From NCBI RefSeq assembly GCF_018343615.1, contig NZ_JAGYPI010000002.1, positions 81,562 to 145,561 of the forward strand: a DNA stretch of 64,000 nucleotides. Reading direction: 5' to 3'. The stretch comes from Bacillus sp. FJAT-49736 (GTDB taxonomy: Bacteria > Bacillota > Bacilli > Bacillales > Bacillaceae_C). A program made the translations under genes and the position numbers. Positions 38,744 through 48,681 of the stretch are shown here, piece by piece (within the stretch, counting starts at the first letter, position 1; each line of letters begins with the position of its first letter). The notes under the pieces are model-generated. The model ran no database searches. It saw only the letters and a list, made by a program, of their open reading frames with translations, and was not told the origin of the DNA.

Positions 38744-38755
38744 TTTATAATTCAA

Positions 38756-39007
38756 CTAAATTGCATCAACTTTTTTTCGTAAACATTCACTAACGGTAAA
38801 AGAATCGATTTGTCCATATTGAATAATTTCCCCGTCTATTTCGACGACCGGAATCATCAATCCAAAATTTTGCGTCCATTCGTCGTTGCTATCAATATCT
38901 TTTTCTTTAATTTCAAATGAATAATCCTGCTGTAATTCCTGAAGAATGATCCTTGCATCTTCGCAAAGATGACATTGCTTTCTTGAGTAAAGTATCACTT
39001 GCTGCAC
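38756..39007 (-). CDS. Glutaredoxin-like (DUF836-type) thiol protein
   Basis: An 83-residue thioredoxin-fold protein. The GTG at 39007 is eight bases after GGAG. Redox motif CHLC (Cys12, Cys15) in YSRKQCHLCEDA, and the cis-Pro in GLMIPVVEIDGE. The family acts in thiol-disulfide exchange, though specific targets are unknown. It starts 17 bp after sigL, with which it is probably cotranscribed, as in other Bacillaceae near the cggR operon. Confidence 0.85.
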   Translation of the reverse strand: MQQVILYSRKQCHLCEDARIILQELQQDYSFEIKEKDIDSNDEWTQNFGLMIPVVEIDGEIIQYGQIDSFTVSECLRKKVDAI

Positions 39008-39023
39008 TCGTATTGCTCCTTTC

Positions 39024-40355
39024 CTACACAAAACGCCTCCGTTTTGATGAAGGTAGTATCTTCAATTGATCCCTGTACTTCGCAACCGTTCTTCTGGAAA
39101 CAACTATCCCTTCACCATGTAAATGCTCCACAATCGCCTGGTCAGAAAGTGGTTTTATTTTATCTTCGTGCTGGATTAAATATGCAATTTTATTTTTCAC
39201 CTGAACTGCGGATGCATTTGATTCCTCTAGGCTGAGTAAAGCTGCTGAAAAAAAATATTTCAATTCAAAGGTTCCAAAAGGGGTCTGGATATATTTTTCC
39301 CGAACGGCCCTGCTGACAGTTGACTCATGAGTTCCAATCTCATCTGCTACTTCCTTCATGGTCATAGGCTTTAAGTATTCCTTTCCTTTAAGAAAGAAGT
39401 TCACTTGTTTTTGCAAAATAGAAGAGCCCACCTTTAACAATGTTTCCTTCCGCTGCTCAAGCCCTTTCATTAACCAATGAAAATCATGAGATTTTTCCTT
39501 AAGAAACTGTTTCACTTGGCTATCCTTATAGGATGACATCATTGTATAATAATCCCTTTGAAATTGCACACGTGGTAAATGCTTTTCAAAAAGCTGCACT
39601 CCGAGCATCGACTGATCAAACGTTACAATTAGATCCGGCACTACATAAGAAGGGCGTTCGGTAATAAATTGTGCCCCAGGTCTCGGATCCAAGGTCTGAA
39701 TAAAATCTGCAGCTTCTTGAATCTGCCCAATACTGACACTTAATTGCTTAGCAATGATTTTCCACCTTTTTTCAGCAAAGTCCATAAAGTGGTCTTGAAG
39801 AATCTCTTTTACTACAGGCGGACAGTTTCTTTTTTTATTCGCTTGCAGCAATAAACATTCCTGCAAGCTTTGGGCACCGACTCCTACTGGCTCAAGTGAC
39901 TGTAAAAAATGAATCGCTTTATTTAATTCCTCTTCCGTTACTTGGAGAGTAATCAATCCTTCTTGTTTATCTATTGTTAAATACCCATTCGAATCGAGAT
40001 TATAAATAAGATAATATATGACTTTCTGTTCACTATTTGTTAGCGCTTTCAAATTGGTTTGAAATAATAAATATTCTTGCAATGTTCCTGACCGATGAGC
40101 AATTTGCTGCATCCAATCTTTATCATCCTTCTCCATCGCTCTAAATTTGCTTTTCTTTGTATAGTCAAAATGAGGGTCCATTAACTTAATATTTGAATTT
40201 TCTAATTGTATAAGGGGATTTTCAAGTGCTTTTGATTCCAAAAAAGAGGATAATTCCTGTGCAGAATATTGTAATATTTGTATAGCCTGCTTTAATTCTT
40301 GTGTCATGGTCAATTTTAATGACTGTTGCTGCAAAATCCCAATTTGCATATCCAT
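39024..40355 (-). CDS. sigL: RNA polymerase sigma-54 factor
   Basis: A 443-residue RpoN family protein. Region I is Gln/Leu-rich (MQIGILQQQSLKLTMTQELKQAIQIL), binding activators; the core-binding region is central; the C-terminal RpoN box VSRRTVAKYRDQL contacts the -24 element. AAAGGGG is nine bases before the ATG at 40355. In Bacillus this factor (SigL) drives levanase, acetoin and amino acid catabolic genes with bacterial enhancer-binding proteins; no such activator is in the window. Confidence 0.96.
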   Translation of the reverse strand: MDMQIGILQQQSLKLTMTQELKQAIQILQYSAQELSSFLESKALENPLIQLENSNIKLMDPHFDYTKKSKFRAMEKDDKDWMQQIAHRSGTLQEYLLFQTNLKALTNSEQKVIYYLIYNLDSNGYLTIDKQEGLITLQVTEEELNKAIHFLQSLEPVGVGAQSLQECLLLQANKKRNCPPVVKEILQDHFMDFAEKRWKIIAKQLSVSIGQIQEAADFIQTLDPRPGAQFITERPSYVVPDLIVTFDQSMLGVQLFEKHLPRVQFQRDYYTMMSSYKDSQVKQFLKEKSHDFHWLMKGLEQRKETLLKVGSSILQKQVNFFLKGKEYLKPMTMKEVADEIGTHESTVSRAVREKYIQTPFGTFELKYFFSAALLSLEESNASAVQVKNKIAYLIQHEDKIKPLSDQAIVEHLHGEGIVVSRRTVAKYRDQLKILPSSKRRRFV

Positions 40356-40505
40356 AAAAAACATCCCCTTTCTAGGTTTATTTTACACCAGATTCATTGT
40401 TTCGTATATTATTTTTCTTTTTTTCGAAGGCGCTAAAGTATTATGAATATTGGGTTAATCTGTATTTTATATGAAATAACTGGACTAAAATCCTGAAAAA
40501 ATAGA

Positions 40506-40535
40506 TTGGCAGATTGATTGAAAAATAGGTAAAAT
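40506..40535 (+). promoter_or_regulatory. Likely promoter of the glycosidase gene
   Basis: TTGGCA (40506-40511), an 18-bp spacer, TAAAAT (40530-40535), 45 bp before the ATG. Confidence 0.45.
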
Positions 40536-40579
40536 ATACTGGTATCCTCGGCTTATTTCAAGTTTAAGGGAGAGTTGGC

Positions 40580-41614
40580 ATGAGTGAATTAAAAATGGAA
40601 ACTACACTCGCAACAAGATCAAGCAGACGTCGAAAACGAAGCAAAAAACGCATTTGGCGAATAATTGGAGCTATTTTTTTAACATCCTTTTTGCTAGGAT
40701 GCATTTTTATATATACAACAGATACTGGATTGCAATTAAGAAAAATGCTTGTCGGAACTGTTTTGTCTACACAGCATGCTAGATATGCAAAATACTTAGG
40801 GTTTTTGCTCACAAAAACGGAAATGGAGGAATTGCTCAAGGCATTCCACCATCCTCCTACCGCCCAATCAACAGTGACAGGAATGGACCCTAATAAAAAA
40901 GAAAAACTTTCAGTTCGAGTGGATACAATCGAAACATCTAATTACACAGCAAAGGTATTAATTATTTCTGATCCTACAAAGGTTCACCTTGTTCAATCAA
41001 GACTCAGCAACAAGGGCCAGCCGCTATCTGATTTGATAAAAGAAAATAACGGGATTGCAGGCATTAATGGCGGAGGCTTTGTAGATCGGGGGGGAACCGG
41101 ATCAGGAGGAACGGCGACAGGAATCGTTATTAGTAAGGGGGATGTCCTTACCTCACCAAGAGGAAATCGTAATACTCCTCTTCTTGTAGGAGGATTTCTA
41201 AAGGATGGTCAATTTATTACTGGGAAATATTCCGTAAATGAACTTTTGAATCTTGGCGTAACGGATGCCGTGAGCTTTGGTCCTCAATTGATTGTGGATG
41301 GGGTGAATCGTGTTACATCCAGTATCGATGGCGCTTGGGGCTGGGCACCTCGAACAGCTATTGGGCAAGCAAAGGACGGCAGTGTAATAATGATTATTAC
41401 GGATGGACGCTTTTATTGGGATAAAACACATCGTGGTGCATCTATGTCCGATATGGCCGGTATGTTTGAAAAGTATCATGTAACGAATGCTATTGCTATG
41501 GATGGCGGAGGATCTACAACGATGATCTATAATGAGCAATTGCTATTAAAGCCTGCAACGGACACAGCGGTAGGAATGCGTTACCTGCCAAATGCTTGGG
41601 TAGTAATTCCTTAA
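40580..41614 (+). CDS. Phosphodiester glycosidase (NAGPA-like) membrane protein
   Basis: A 344-residue protein with a strongly basic N-terminus (RSSRRRKRSKKRIWR), one anchor helix (about 27-47) and an external NAGPA/DUF2233 domain (about 110-340). Motifs of the family: AGINGGGFVDRGGTG, SFGPQLIVDG, APRTAIGQ and AMDGGGSTTM. The animal homologue uncovers mannose 6-phosphate by removing GlcNAc; bacterial members are thought to trim wall or exopolysaccharide phosphodiesters. GGGAGAG precedes the ATG. Own terminator. Exact substrate unknown. Confidence 0.88.
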   Translation: MSELKMETTLATRSSRRRKRSKKRIWRIIGAIFLTSFLLGCIFIYTTDTGLQLRKMLVGTVLSTQHARYAKYLGFLLTKTEMEELLKAFHHPPTAQSTVTGMDPNKKEKLSVRVDTIETSNYTAKVLIISDPTKVHLVQSRLSNKGQPLSDLIKENNGIAGINGGGFVDRGGTGSGGTATGIVISKGDVLTSPRGNRNTPLLVGGFLKDGQFITGKYSVNELLNLGVTDAVSFGPQLIVDGVNRVTSSIDGAWGWAPRTAIGQAKDGSVIMIITDGRFYWDKTHRGASMSDMAGMFEKYHVTNAIAMDGGGSTTMIYNEQLLLKPATDTAVGMRYLPNAWVVIP

Positions 41615-41622
41615 AAAAATGA

Positions 41623-41657
41623 AAAAACACACCTTTCTAAATAGGAAGGTGTGTTTT
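41623..41657. terminator. Bidirectional terminator
   Basis: Stem AAAAACACACCTTTC / GGAAGGTGTGTTTTT between the glycosidase gene and the convergent tRNA gene. Confidence 0.9.
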
Positions 41658-41665
41658 TTATGTAG

Positions 41666-41737
41666 CGCCCTCGGAGGGAATCGAACCCCCATTTTAAGAA
41701 CCGGAATCTTACGTGCTATCCGTTGCACCACGAGGGC
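41666..41737 (-). tRNA. tRNA-Arg (anticodon CCG)
   Basis: Cloverleaf read on the minus strand: acceptor GCCCTCG / CGAGGGC, D arm GTGC / GCAC, anticodon arm TAAGA-TTCCGGT-TCTTA with CCG at the wobble position, T arm GGGGG-TTCGATT-CCCTC. 72 nt, discriminator G, no CCA encoded. It decodes the rare CGG codon. Confidence 0.96.
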
Positions 41738-41956
41738 ATTTTAGAACTGTACGATTTTTAATTATAGTCCAGAAATCAGTTTATTGCAAGTAATTTTCTC
41801 GTTTAAAATAGACCGAATTTGTTAATGATGAATAAAGGATATTTTTATTTGTACAATAAATGGTTGATAGATTTCCTTGAATATTTCATCTGGATTTTAA
41901 AAGTAGCTTTAAGGTATTCGCCTTTCCCAAGTTTTTTTAAAATTATAAGCGATTCG

Positions 41957-41986
41957 TTTGACCTTTATTGACCATTAGTGTATGAT
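41957..41986 (+). promoter_or_regulatory. clpP promoter with CtsR operator
   Basis: TTTGACC-TTT-ATTGACC (41957-41973), the inverted reading of GGTCAAT-AAA-GGTCAAA, fits the CtsR heptad repeat with a 3-bp spacer. TTGACC doubles as -35, with TATGAT at 41981-41986 after a 17-bp spacer. CtsR would block the -35 until heat or protein stress. The rest of 41738-42072 shows no gene. Confidence 0.93.
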
Positions 41987-42072
41987 GTTAAGTACATGAG
42001 GATGAATTTTCCTTAATAACCATTCGGGTTTGTATTGCCCTGAATAATGAAAAAATGTTAGGAGGAGAAAGT

Positions 42073-42672
42073 ATGAACTTAATCCCTACAGTTATTGAAC
42101 AAACCAATCGTGGAGAGCGCGCATATGATATTTACTCCCGATTGTTAAAAGATCGCATCATTATGCTAGGCAGTGCCATTGATGATCAAGTAGCAAATTC
42201 GATTGTTGCTCAATTATTATTCTTAGATGCTGAAAATCCTGAAAAAGATATATCCCTTTATATCAATAGCCCAGGCGGAAGCATTACAGCAGGTATGGCG
42301 ATTTATGATACAATGCAGTACATTAAATCAGATGTTCAAACTATTTGTATTGGTATGGCTGCATCGATGGGAGCTTTCCTGCTTGCTGCTGGGGAAAAAG
42401 GCAAGCGTATTGCCTTACCTAACAGTGAAGTAATGATCCATCAACCACTTGGCGGTGCTCAAGGCCAAGCAACCGAAATCGAAATTGCTGCAAAACGTAT
42501 TTTGTTCTTACGTGAAAAACTAAATACCATTCTCTCAGAACGCACTGGACAGCCACTTGAAGTAATCAGCAGGGATACCGATCGTGATAACTTCATGACA
42601 GCTGAAAAGGCATTGGAATATGGCTTAGTGGATAAAATTATTACGCGTAATGAATTAGATACGAAAAAATAA
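42073..42672 (+). CDS. clpP: ATP-dependent Clp protease proteolytic subunit
   Basis: A 199-residue ClpP; start chosen at 42073 after AGGAGG. Catalytic triad Ser98 ([10 protein letters not shown]), His123 (MIHQPLGG) and Asp172 (DTDRDNFM). Forms the tetradecameric chamber fed by ClpX, ClpC and ClpE, and degrades tmRNA-tagged proteins. Controlled by CtsR through the operator at 41957. Monocistronic with a terminator. Sequence is nearly that of B. subtilis ClpP. Confidence 0.98.
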   Translation: MNLIPTVIEQTNRGERAYDIYSRLLKDRIIMLGSAIDDQVANSIVAQLLFLDAENPEKDISLYINSPGGSITAGMAIYDTMQYIKSDVQTICIGMAASMGAFLLAAGEKGKRIALPNSEVMIHQPLGGAQGQATEIEIAAKRILFLREKLNTILSERTGQPLEVISRDTDRDNFMTAEKALEYGLVDKIITRNELDTKK

Positions 42673-42685
42673 TCAAGAAATCAAG

Positions 42686-42718
42686 ATAGCCTTTGAAATT
42701 AAAAGGCTATTTTTTTTT
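42686..42718 (+). terminator. Terminator after clpP
   Basis: ATAGCCTTT / AAAGGCTAT stem with 7-base loop, followed by TTTTTTTT. Confidence 0.92.
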
Positions 42719-42879
42719 GCCTTGAATAGATATAGAACTAAGTTTTCTTGCATGCTATGCGGGTTGTATTATGGAGGATTGTTTATAGTTCAGCTAATTA
42801 TACGAGTTCATTTTATTAGAGATATTCTTCCTTGTTCGTTCGGTTTTTTTTCAATTGAACCTTGATATGAGACATTTTA

Positions 42880-43280
42880 ACCTGACTGCTCCGGAATTTG
42901 TCCTTCATCCCCCTTATGAAAGACATTTTGGCTTCGCCTCTCACATATTTTGTCCTTCATCCCCCTTATGAAAGACATTTTGGCTCCGCCGCTCACATAT
43001 TTTGTCCTTCATCCCCCTTATGAAAGACATTTTGGCCTCGCCTCTCACATATTTTGTCCTTCATCCCCCTTATGAAAGACATTTTGGCTTCGTCGCTCAC
43101 ATATTTTGTCCTTCATCCCCCTTATGAAAGACATTTTGGCTTCGCCGCTCACACATTTTGTCCTTCATCCCTCTTATGAAAGACATTTTGGCTTCGCCTC
43201 TCACATATTTTGTCCTTCATCCCCATCGTGAGAAATTCCCAAACTCCGCCCTATCACATATTTTGTCCTTCAACCAACAT
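42880..43280. repeat. Tandem 52-bp hairpin repeat, about seven units
   Basis: TTTTGTCCTTCATCCCCC recurs with TCCTTCAT at 42901, 42953, 43005, 43057, 43109, 43161 and 43213, and in weaker form at 43267. Each 52-bp unit includes inverted arms TGTCCTTCAT / ATGAAAGACA around CCCCCTT, so every unit can form a hairpin. The spacer GGCTTCGCCTCTCACATA varies slightly among units. It is not a CRISPR array: spacers are near-identical and no cas genes are seen. It fills the gap between clpP and crh (42719-43377). Confidence 0.93.
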
Positions 43281-43314
43281 CACATTCTCACCACAAAAAC
43301 GCTCATCCCATCAT

Positions 43315-43360
43315 GAAAAAAACAGGCAACTAAACCGAACCCCCGCAGTTTAGTTACCTG
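43315..43360 (-). terminator. Terminator after crh
   Basis: Stem CAGG-AACTAAAC / GTTTAGTT-CCTG followed on the minus strand by TTTTTTTCATG. Confidence 0.85.
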
Positions 43361-43377
43361 TAACATATCATTTCATA

Positions 43378-43635
43378 TTAATTTTCGTCTTCAATGAATT
43401 TCGTTAATTGATGGACAGCTTCTTTTTCATCATGACCGCTTGCGCTAAGAGTTACGATTGCACCAGCTCCTGCGGCAAGGCTCATTAAGCCCATGATGCT
43501 TTTTGCATTTACTTTTTTACCGTCTTTCTCTAAAAAAATTTCAGATGAGAAACGATTTGCCTCTTGAACGAACATTGCGGCCGGACGTGCCTGCAAGCCA
43601 GATTTTCGTTTAACCTCCACTTGTTTTTCTTCCAT
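43378..43635 (-). CDS. crh: HPr-like catabolite repression protein Crh
   Basis: An 85-residue HPr-fold protein. Position 15 is Gln (GLQARPA) in place of the catalytic His of HPr, so it cannot carry sugar phosphate; the regulatory Ser46 (AKSIMGL) is kept. HPrK phosphorylates Ser46, and P-Ser-Crh acts as a corepressor with CcpA. Last gene of the yvcI-rapZ-yvcK-whiA-crh cluster, and its kinase hprK lies at 53.5-54.4 kb. Confidence 0.97.
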   Translation of the reverse strand: MEEKQVEVKRKSGLQARPAAMFVQEANRFSSEIFLEKDGKKVNAKSIMGLMSLAAGAGAIVTLSASGHDEKEAVHQLTKFIEDEN

Positions 43636-43667
43636 TTCGACTCCCCCTCCATGTTACTTTTAGTTTA

Positions 43668-43800
43668 GGCTGTTTTTAATTGTATAAGTGATAAATTCTA
43701 ATATAGACTTAACTTCGGGGCATCTTTTCTTAAGGATTTTTCATTCTTAACAAACAACTAGGTTTTTGTTAAGAGCAGCATGTTTAAGAAAAGTGCCTTT
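43668..43800. repeat. Dispersed MITE-like element between whiA and crh (copy C)
   Basis: Left GGCTGTTTTTAATTGTATAAG, core AATATAGACTTAACTTCGGG then GCATCTTTTCTTAAG, right GCATGTTTAAGAAAAGTGCC then TTT. The right end coincides with the whiA stop codon, so the element supplies the end of that gene. Confidence 0.6.
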
Positions 43801-44752
43801 ATTTATTTGAAATTGATAAATCTCCTGCCCGCAGCTTTTCTGCAATTTCATCAATCTTTCTGAGCCGATGATTAATCCCAGATTTGCTGATTGCTCCACC
43901 GGAAACCATTTCACCTAGCTCCTTTAACGTTACATCCTGATATGCTACCCGCAGTTCAGCAATTTCCCGTAATTTTTCCGGCAAAATCTGGAGACCTACC
44001 GTCGATTCAATATAGCGTATATTTTCTACCTGCCTCAAGGATGCACCGATTGTTTTATTTAAGTTTGCAGTTTCGCAGTTGACGAGTCTGTTTACAGAAT
44101 TTCGCATATCACGAACAATCCGAACATCCTCGAAACGTAATAATGCACTGTGTGCTCCAACTACATTCAGAAATTCCGTAATTTTTTCCGCTTCCTTTAA
44201 ATAAGTAATGAACCCTTTTTTTCTTTCAAGTGTTTTACTATTTAAGCCAAAAGAATTCATTAATTCACATAGTGAATCATTATGCTCCTTATATAAAGAG
44301 AAAATCTCTAAATGATAGGAAGACGTTTCCGGATTATTGACCGATCCACCGGCTAAGAACGCTCCCCTTAAATAGGAGCGCTTACAGCATTTCTTTTTTA
44401 CTAAGTTCGGTGAAATATGATGTTCAAATGTAAAATTCTCGCCTAAAATTTGCAAATCCTCCAGTATATCTTTTGCCATGCTTTTTAAACGGACAATGTA
44501 GACATTATTCTTTTTAAGGCGCATTTTTTTTCGTACTAGCAATTCAACTGGGGCATCATATATTTTTTTAATAAGGATATATATCCTGCGTGCAATGGCA
44601 GCATTTTCCGTCTGCACATTTACAACTAATTGTCTATTAGAAAAGGATAACGAACCATTCATCCTAATTAGTGCGGAGAGTTCCGCCTTAGCACAACAAT
44701 CCTTCACTTGTAAATTGGTTAATTCCTTTTTAGTTTCCGATGCGAATGACAA
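43799..44752 (-). CDS. whiA: WhiA-family DNA-binding protein
   Basis: A 317-residue WhiA. The TTG at 44752 is preferred: GGAGG lies eight bases upstream and the protein then begins [11 protein letters not shown], as in B. subtilis. N-terminal LAGLIDADG-like fold (about 20-210, with [15 protein letters not shown]) lacking nuclease residues, and a C-terminal helix-turn-helix (about 260-310, [21 protein letters not shown]). It affects cell division and chromosome segregation in Bacillus. Conserved after yvcK and before crh. Confidence 0.96.
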   Translation of the reverse strand: MSFASETKKELTNLQVKDCCAKAELSALIRMNGSLSFSNRQLVVNVQTENAAIARRIYILIKKIYDAPVELLVRKKMRLKKNNVYIVRLKSMAKDILEDLQILGENFTFEHHISPNLVKKKCCKRSYLRGAFLAGGSVNNPETSSYHLEIFSLYKEHNDSLCELMNSFGLNSKTLERKKGFITYLKEAEKITEFLNVVGAHSALLRFEDVRIVRDMRNSVNRLVNCETANLNKTIGASLRQVENIRYIESTVGLQILPEKLREIAELRVAYQDVTLKELGEMVSGGAISKSGINHRLRKIDEIAEKLRAGDLSISNK

Positions 44753-44794
44753 CCCCAAAACCTCCAATAAGTGAAAATGGACCTTCGATTTCCA

Positions 44795-45757
44795 TTAACT
44801 CTGTTTCAACAAATTATATAATATACGGGCTACCTTCTCTGTATCGTGGCGAATTAATCCATTTTCATATGTCAATATTTGCTCATAAATAACATCCAAA
44901 CCTAGATCAATAAGCTTATCTACATCATATACAACAGGCTTTGCCAATTCTTCCTTATATCGAACCTGTATATGGTGAGGTATTTCCTCATTATTTACTA
45001 AAATAGTATCGATAAATTTACATCCTAAATGCTTATAGATCGCCTCTACATGATCACTTGCCGAATAGTCAAGGGTTTCTCCTGCTTGAGTCATTAGGTT
45101 ACAAATATATACCTTCTTTGCCTTCGCCCGGCATACTTCTTCCCCAAGCTGAGGAACAATTAGATTAGGTAATATACTTGTATATAGGCTTCCTGGGCCG
45201 ACAACAATTAAATCTGCTTGTCGGATCTCTCTAATAGTTTCTGAAAGTGGATATATAACCTCGGGAGTTAAAAATACACGATTAATCTTTTTACCTGAAA
45301 ATGGTATTTTGGACTCTCCGGATACGATTGTTCCGTCTGTCATTTCTGCATGGAGGACAACACTTTGATTTGCAGCAGGCAAAACCTTCCCATTTACATT
45401 TAAAACCTTGCTCATCTCTTGGACTGCATGGACAAAGTTACCGGTTATAGAAGTTAAAGCTGCTATAATCAAATTTCCTAAGGAATGTCCTGATAATTCA
45501 TGATCTGTTTTAAAACGGTGCTGAAACATTTGCTCCACTAATGGCTCTACATCTGATAATGCAGCCAATACATTTCGTATATCACCGGGAGATGGCATAT
45601 CCATTTCTTCCCGAATTCTACCGGAGCTGCCACCATCATCGGCCACCGTTACTATAGCGGTAATATCAACTGGATATTTCTTAATACCCCTTAATAAAAC
45701 GGGCAATCCGGTTCCCCCACCAATAATAACGATTTTAGGCTTTTTTTCCGCTTTCAT
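44795..45757 (-). CDS. yvcK: Gluconeogenesis factor YvcK
   Basis: A 320-residue CofD-superfamily protein. Opening [20 protein letters not shown] and [20 protein letters not shown] bind a UDP-sugar; [15 protein letters not shown] lies further on. In B. subtilis YvcK is needed for growth on gluconeogenic carbon and for wall synthesis, binds UDP-GlcNAc and is phosphorylated by PrkC. It overlaps rapZ by 23 bp. Confidence 0.96.
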   Translation of the reverse strand: MKAEKKPKIVIIGGGTGLPVLLRGIKKYPVDITAIVTVADDGGSSGRIREEMDMPSPGDIRNVLAALSDVEPLVEQMFQHRFKTDHELSGHSLGNLIIAALTSITGNFVHAVQEMSKVLNVNGKVLPAANQSVVLHAEMTDGTIVSGESKIPFSGKKINRVFLTPEVIYPLSETIREIRQADLIVVGPGSLYTSILPNLIVPQLGEEVCRAKAKKVYICNLMTQAGETLDYSASDHVEAIYKHLGCKFIDTILVNNEEIPHHIQVRYKEELAKPVVYDVDKLIDLGLDVIYEQILTYENGLIRHDTEKVARILYNLLKQS

Positions 45758-46646
45758 GCTGTTGTTTCCCTTCTATATGCTTAATATCCCTATGGGAAAT
45801 GCACGTTTGATATTCCTTTTCAAAATAATGACCAATATACTCCGTTAATGCTACTGAACGATGCTGACCGCCAGTACAGCCTATCGCTATTACTAGTTGG
45901 CTTTTTCCCTCGCGTTTATAATGAGGAAGCATGAAGGAAAGCAAATCAGTTATTTTTTCAAGGAATTTTTGCGTCTCATTCCATTTTAATACATAATCAT
46001 ATACCTCTTGATCAAGCCCCGTTTTTGGGCGCATATGCTGTATATAATATGGATTCGGCAAGAAACGGACATCAAATACTAAATCCGCATCAATAGGAAT
46101 CCCATGTTTAAATCCAAATGACATTACATTCACTGTAAAAGTTGCTTGTTTATTAATTGAAAACTCTGTTAGAATTTTTTCCCTTAGTTCCCGCGGTGAC
46201 ATTTTCGATGTATTATATAAAATTTGGGCACGACCCTTTAGTTCCTCTAAAAGCATTCTCTCCTGAGCAATGCCTTCCAGCGGCAATCCTGTAGGAGACA
46301 ATGGATGCAGTCGCCTTGTCTCTTTGTATCTTCTTACTAAGACGGAATCATCAGCATTAAGGAACAGAATTTTTGGCGAGACCCATGAAATTTCTGCTAA
46401 TTCATCTAATGCTTTAAACAAGGAATCAAAAAATTCTCTCCCACGAAGGTCCATGCCAAGAGCCACTTTATTCATTTTATTATTAGAATCCTTCATTAGC
46501 TCCAAAAATTTTGGAAGCAATGTCGGCGGCAAGTTATCAACACAAAAGAATCCTAAATCCTCGAAGCTTTGTATGGCAACTGTTTTTCCAGCCCCAGACA
46601 TGCCTGTAATGATAACTAATTGTACATTATTTGCATCTGTGCTCAT
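45735..46646 (-). CDS. rapZ: RNase adapter RapZ/YvcJ nucleotide-binding protein
   Basis: 303 residues from the ATG at 46646, eight bases after GGGGGG. P-loop [14 protein letters not shown], then [11 protein letters not shown], and C-terminal [16 protein letters not shown], all hallmarks of the RapZ/YvcJ family. In E. coli RapZ guides small RNA decay for GlmS control; in B. subtilis YvcJ binds ATP and GTP and affects competence. Second gene of the cluster, coupled to yvcK. Confidence 0.95.
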   Translation of the reverse strand: MSTDANNVQLVIITGMSGAGKTVAIQSFEDLGFFCVDNLPPTLLPKFLELMKDSNNKMNKVALGMDLRGREFFDSLFKALDELAEISWVSPKILFLNADDSVLVRRYKETRRLHPLSPTGLPLEGIAQERMLLEELKGRAQILYNTSKMSPRELREKILTEFSINKQATFTVNVMSFGFKHGIPIDADLVFDVRFLPNPYYIQHMRPKTGLDQEVYDYVLKWNETQKFLEKITDLLSFMLPHYKREGKSQLVIAIGCTGGQHRSVALTEYIGHYFEKEYQTCISHRDIKHIEGKQQHESGKKA

Positions 46647-46751
46647 GATCATGTCCCCCCGTAAATAAAGAACCCTCTATAAAAATTCCATTAAGAATGA
46701 TTGAAAATAATAATATTTTAAGCTTCCATCCTAAAGCATGTGTATTATGCT

Positions 46752-47210
46752 TTAACTAGGATCTATGCGATATGAAATAAGCTCGAAGTCTGGTGTATAT
46801 GTAAATTGGCCATAAATGATGCCTTTTCCATGGATAAGGTAATCAAGTATATGATAATCACCTTTTGCCATCGGAAGATTATTCACTTCATCAATCGGGT
46901 GCCAAGCCAAAGTTCCTTCCTCCGAAGTCTCCAGCTGCATACCATCAAAGTCCTTTGCCACAAAGGAAAACATCATCCACTCCGAGACTACATTTTCCTT
47001 CTCCATAATGATAAAGGTAAAAACTCCCTTTAATGTAGGTTGTTTTAAATAGATTCCGGTTTCTTCCCGGTATTCCCGAATAACGGCTTCCCGAATAGAT
47101 TCACCCTGCTCCATTTTGCCGCCGGGAGCTACCCACCAATTACGCCTTGGCTTCTGCAGCAGCAAGATTTTCTGATTGTTTATTAATACACAATTTGTAA
47201 CACGCTGCAC
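46752..47210 (-). CDS. yvcI: Nudix hydrolase YvcI
   Basis: A 152-residue 8-oxo-dGTPase-like Nudix protein. The GTG at 47210 with GAGGTGA just upstream is preferred; a frame ten codons longer has no site. Nudix box GGKMEQGESIREAVIREYREETG. First gene of the yvcI-rapZ-yvcK-whiA-crh cluster; a SigA-like promoter lies at 47321. Substrate not known. Confidence 0.92.
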   Translation of the reverse strand: MQRVTNCVLINNQKILLLQKPRRNWWVAPGGKMEQGESIREAVIREYREETGIYLKQPTLKGVFTFIIMEKENVVSEWMMFSFVAKDFDGMQLETSEEGTLAWHPIDEVNNLPMAKGDYHILDYLIHGKGIIYGQFTYTPDFELISYRIDPS

Positions 47211-47320
47211 ACTCTCACCTCGCCTACTGTCTATTCTCAAGGCAGACTCTTACTATTTCCAATAACGAAAATAAGAAATTGCGCCTTACTAATAGAGTTT
47301 AAGCTATAATTATTCTCTTT

Positions 47321-47349
47321 ATTATACTATTTATCTAACTTCCTCACAA
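47321..47349 (-). promoter_or_regulatory. Promoter of the yvcI cluster
   Basis: On the minus strand TTGTGA (47349-47344), 17 bp, TATAAT (47326-47321). Confidence 0.6.
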
Positions 47350-47384
47350 ATGCCAATTACGGGGTAATTCCTTTTAACCGCCGT

Positions 47385-47413
47385 AAAAAAAAAGCTCAGG
47401 CAATGCCTGGGCT
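47385..47413 (-). terminator. Terminator after trxB
   Basis: AGCCCAGGCA / TGCCTGAGCT stem followed on the minus strand by nine T. Separates the trxB transcript from the yvcI cluster. Confidence 0.9.
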
Positions 47414-47551
47414 CATCAAGGGGTCTTATTAAAAAGGGGGTCAATTTCATTTATCTATACTATACATGATTAATATTTCACAAACATTACAGGAAAATTA
47501 AAACAAAATTACTTTTATCAAATATCCCTTTAAAAGACTAAAGCGTGTCTA

Positions 47552-48493
<942 letters not shown>

Positions 48494-48627
48494 TCAACAC
48501 TCCTTACAACGCCCAATATTCTATTTCTATTGTTATCCGCCTTTTCTGTTTTATCATTCCCGGTTTTACTTATGAATAATAATGGCTAGAATTGGTGGTC
48601 AAATTTGCTATAACCCTAACTAATACG

Positions 48628-48640
48628 GATAATGATTATC
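48628..48640. promoter_or_regulatory. Fur/PerR-like palindrome upstream of trxB
   Basis: GATAATGATTATC, a perfect 6-1-6 palindrome matching the core of the Bacillus 7-1-7 box (TGATAATNATTATCA) apart from the outermost bases. It lies between the TPR gene and trxB. Confidence 0.4.
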
Positions 48641-48681
48641 TATATCTTAGTAGATTAATCATCATACGTCCAAGGAAATGC

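Noticed and set aside
42880-43280. Possible CRISPR array
   Set aside because: The whole 52-bp unit, including the part that would be the spacer, is repeated with only small changes, and no cas genes are near.
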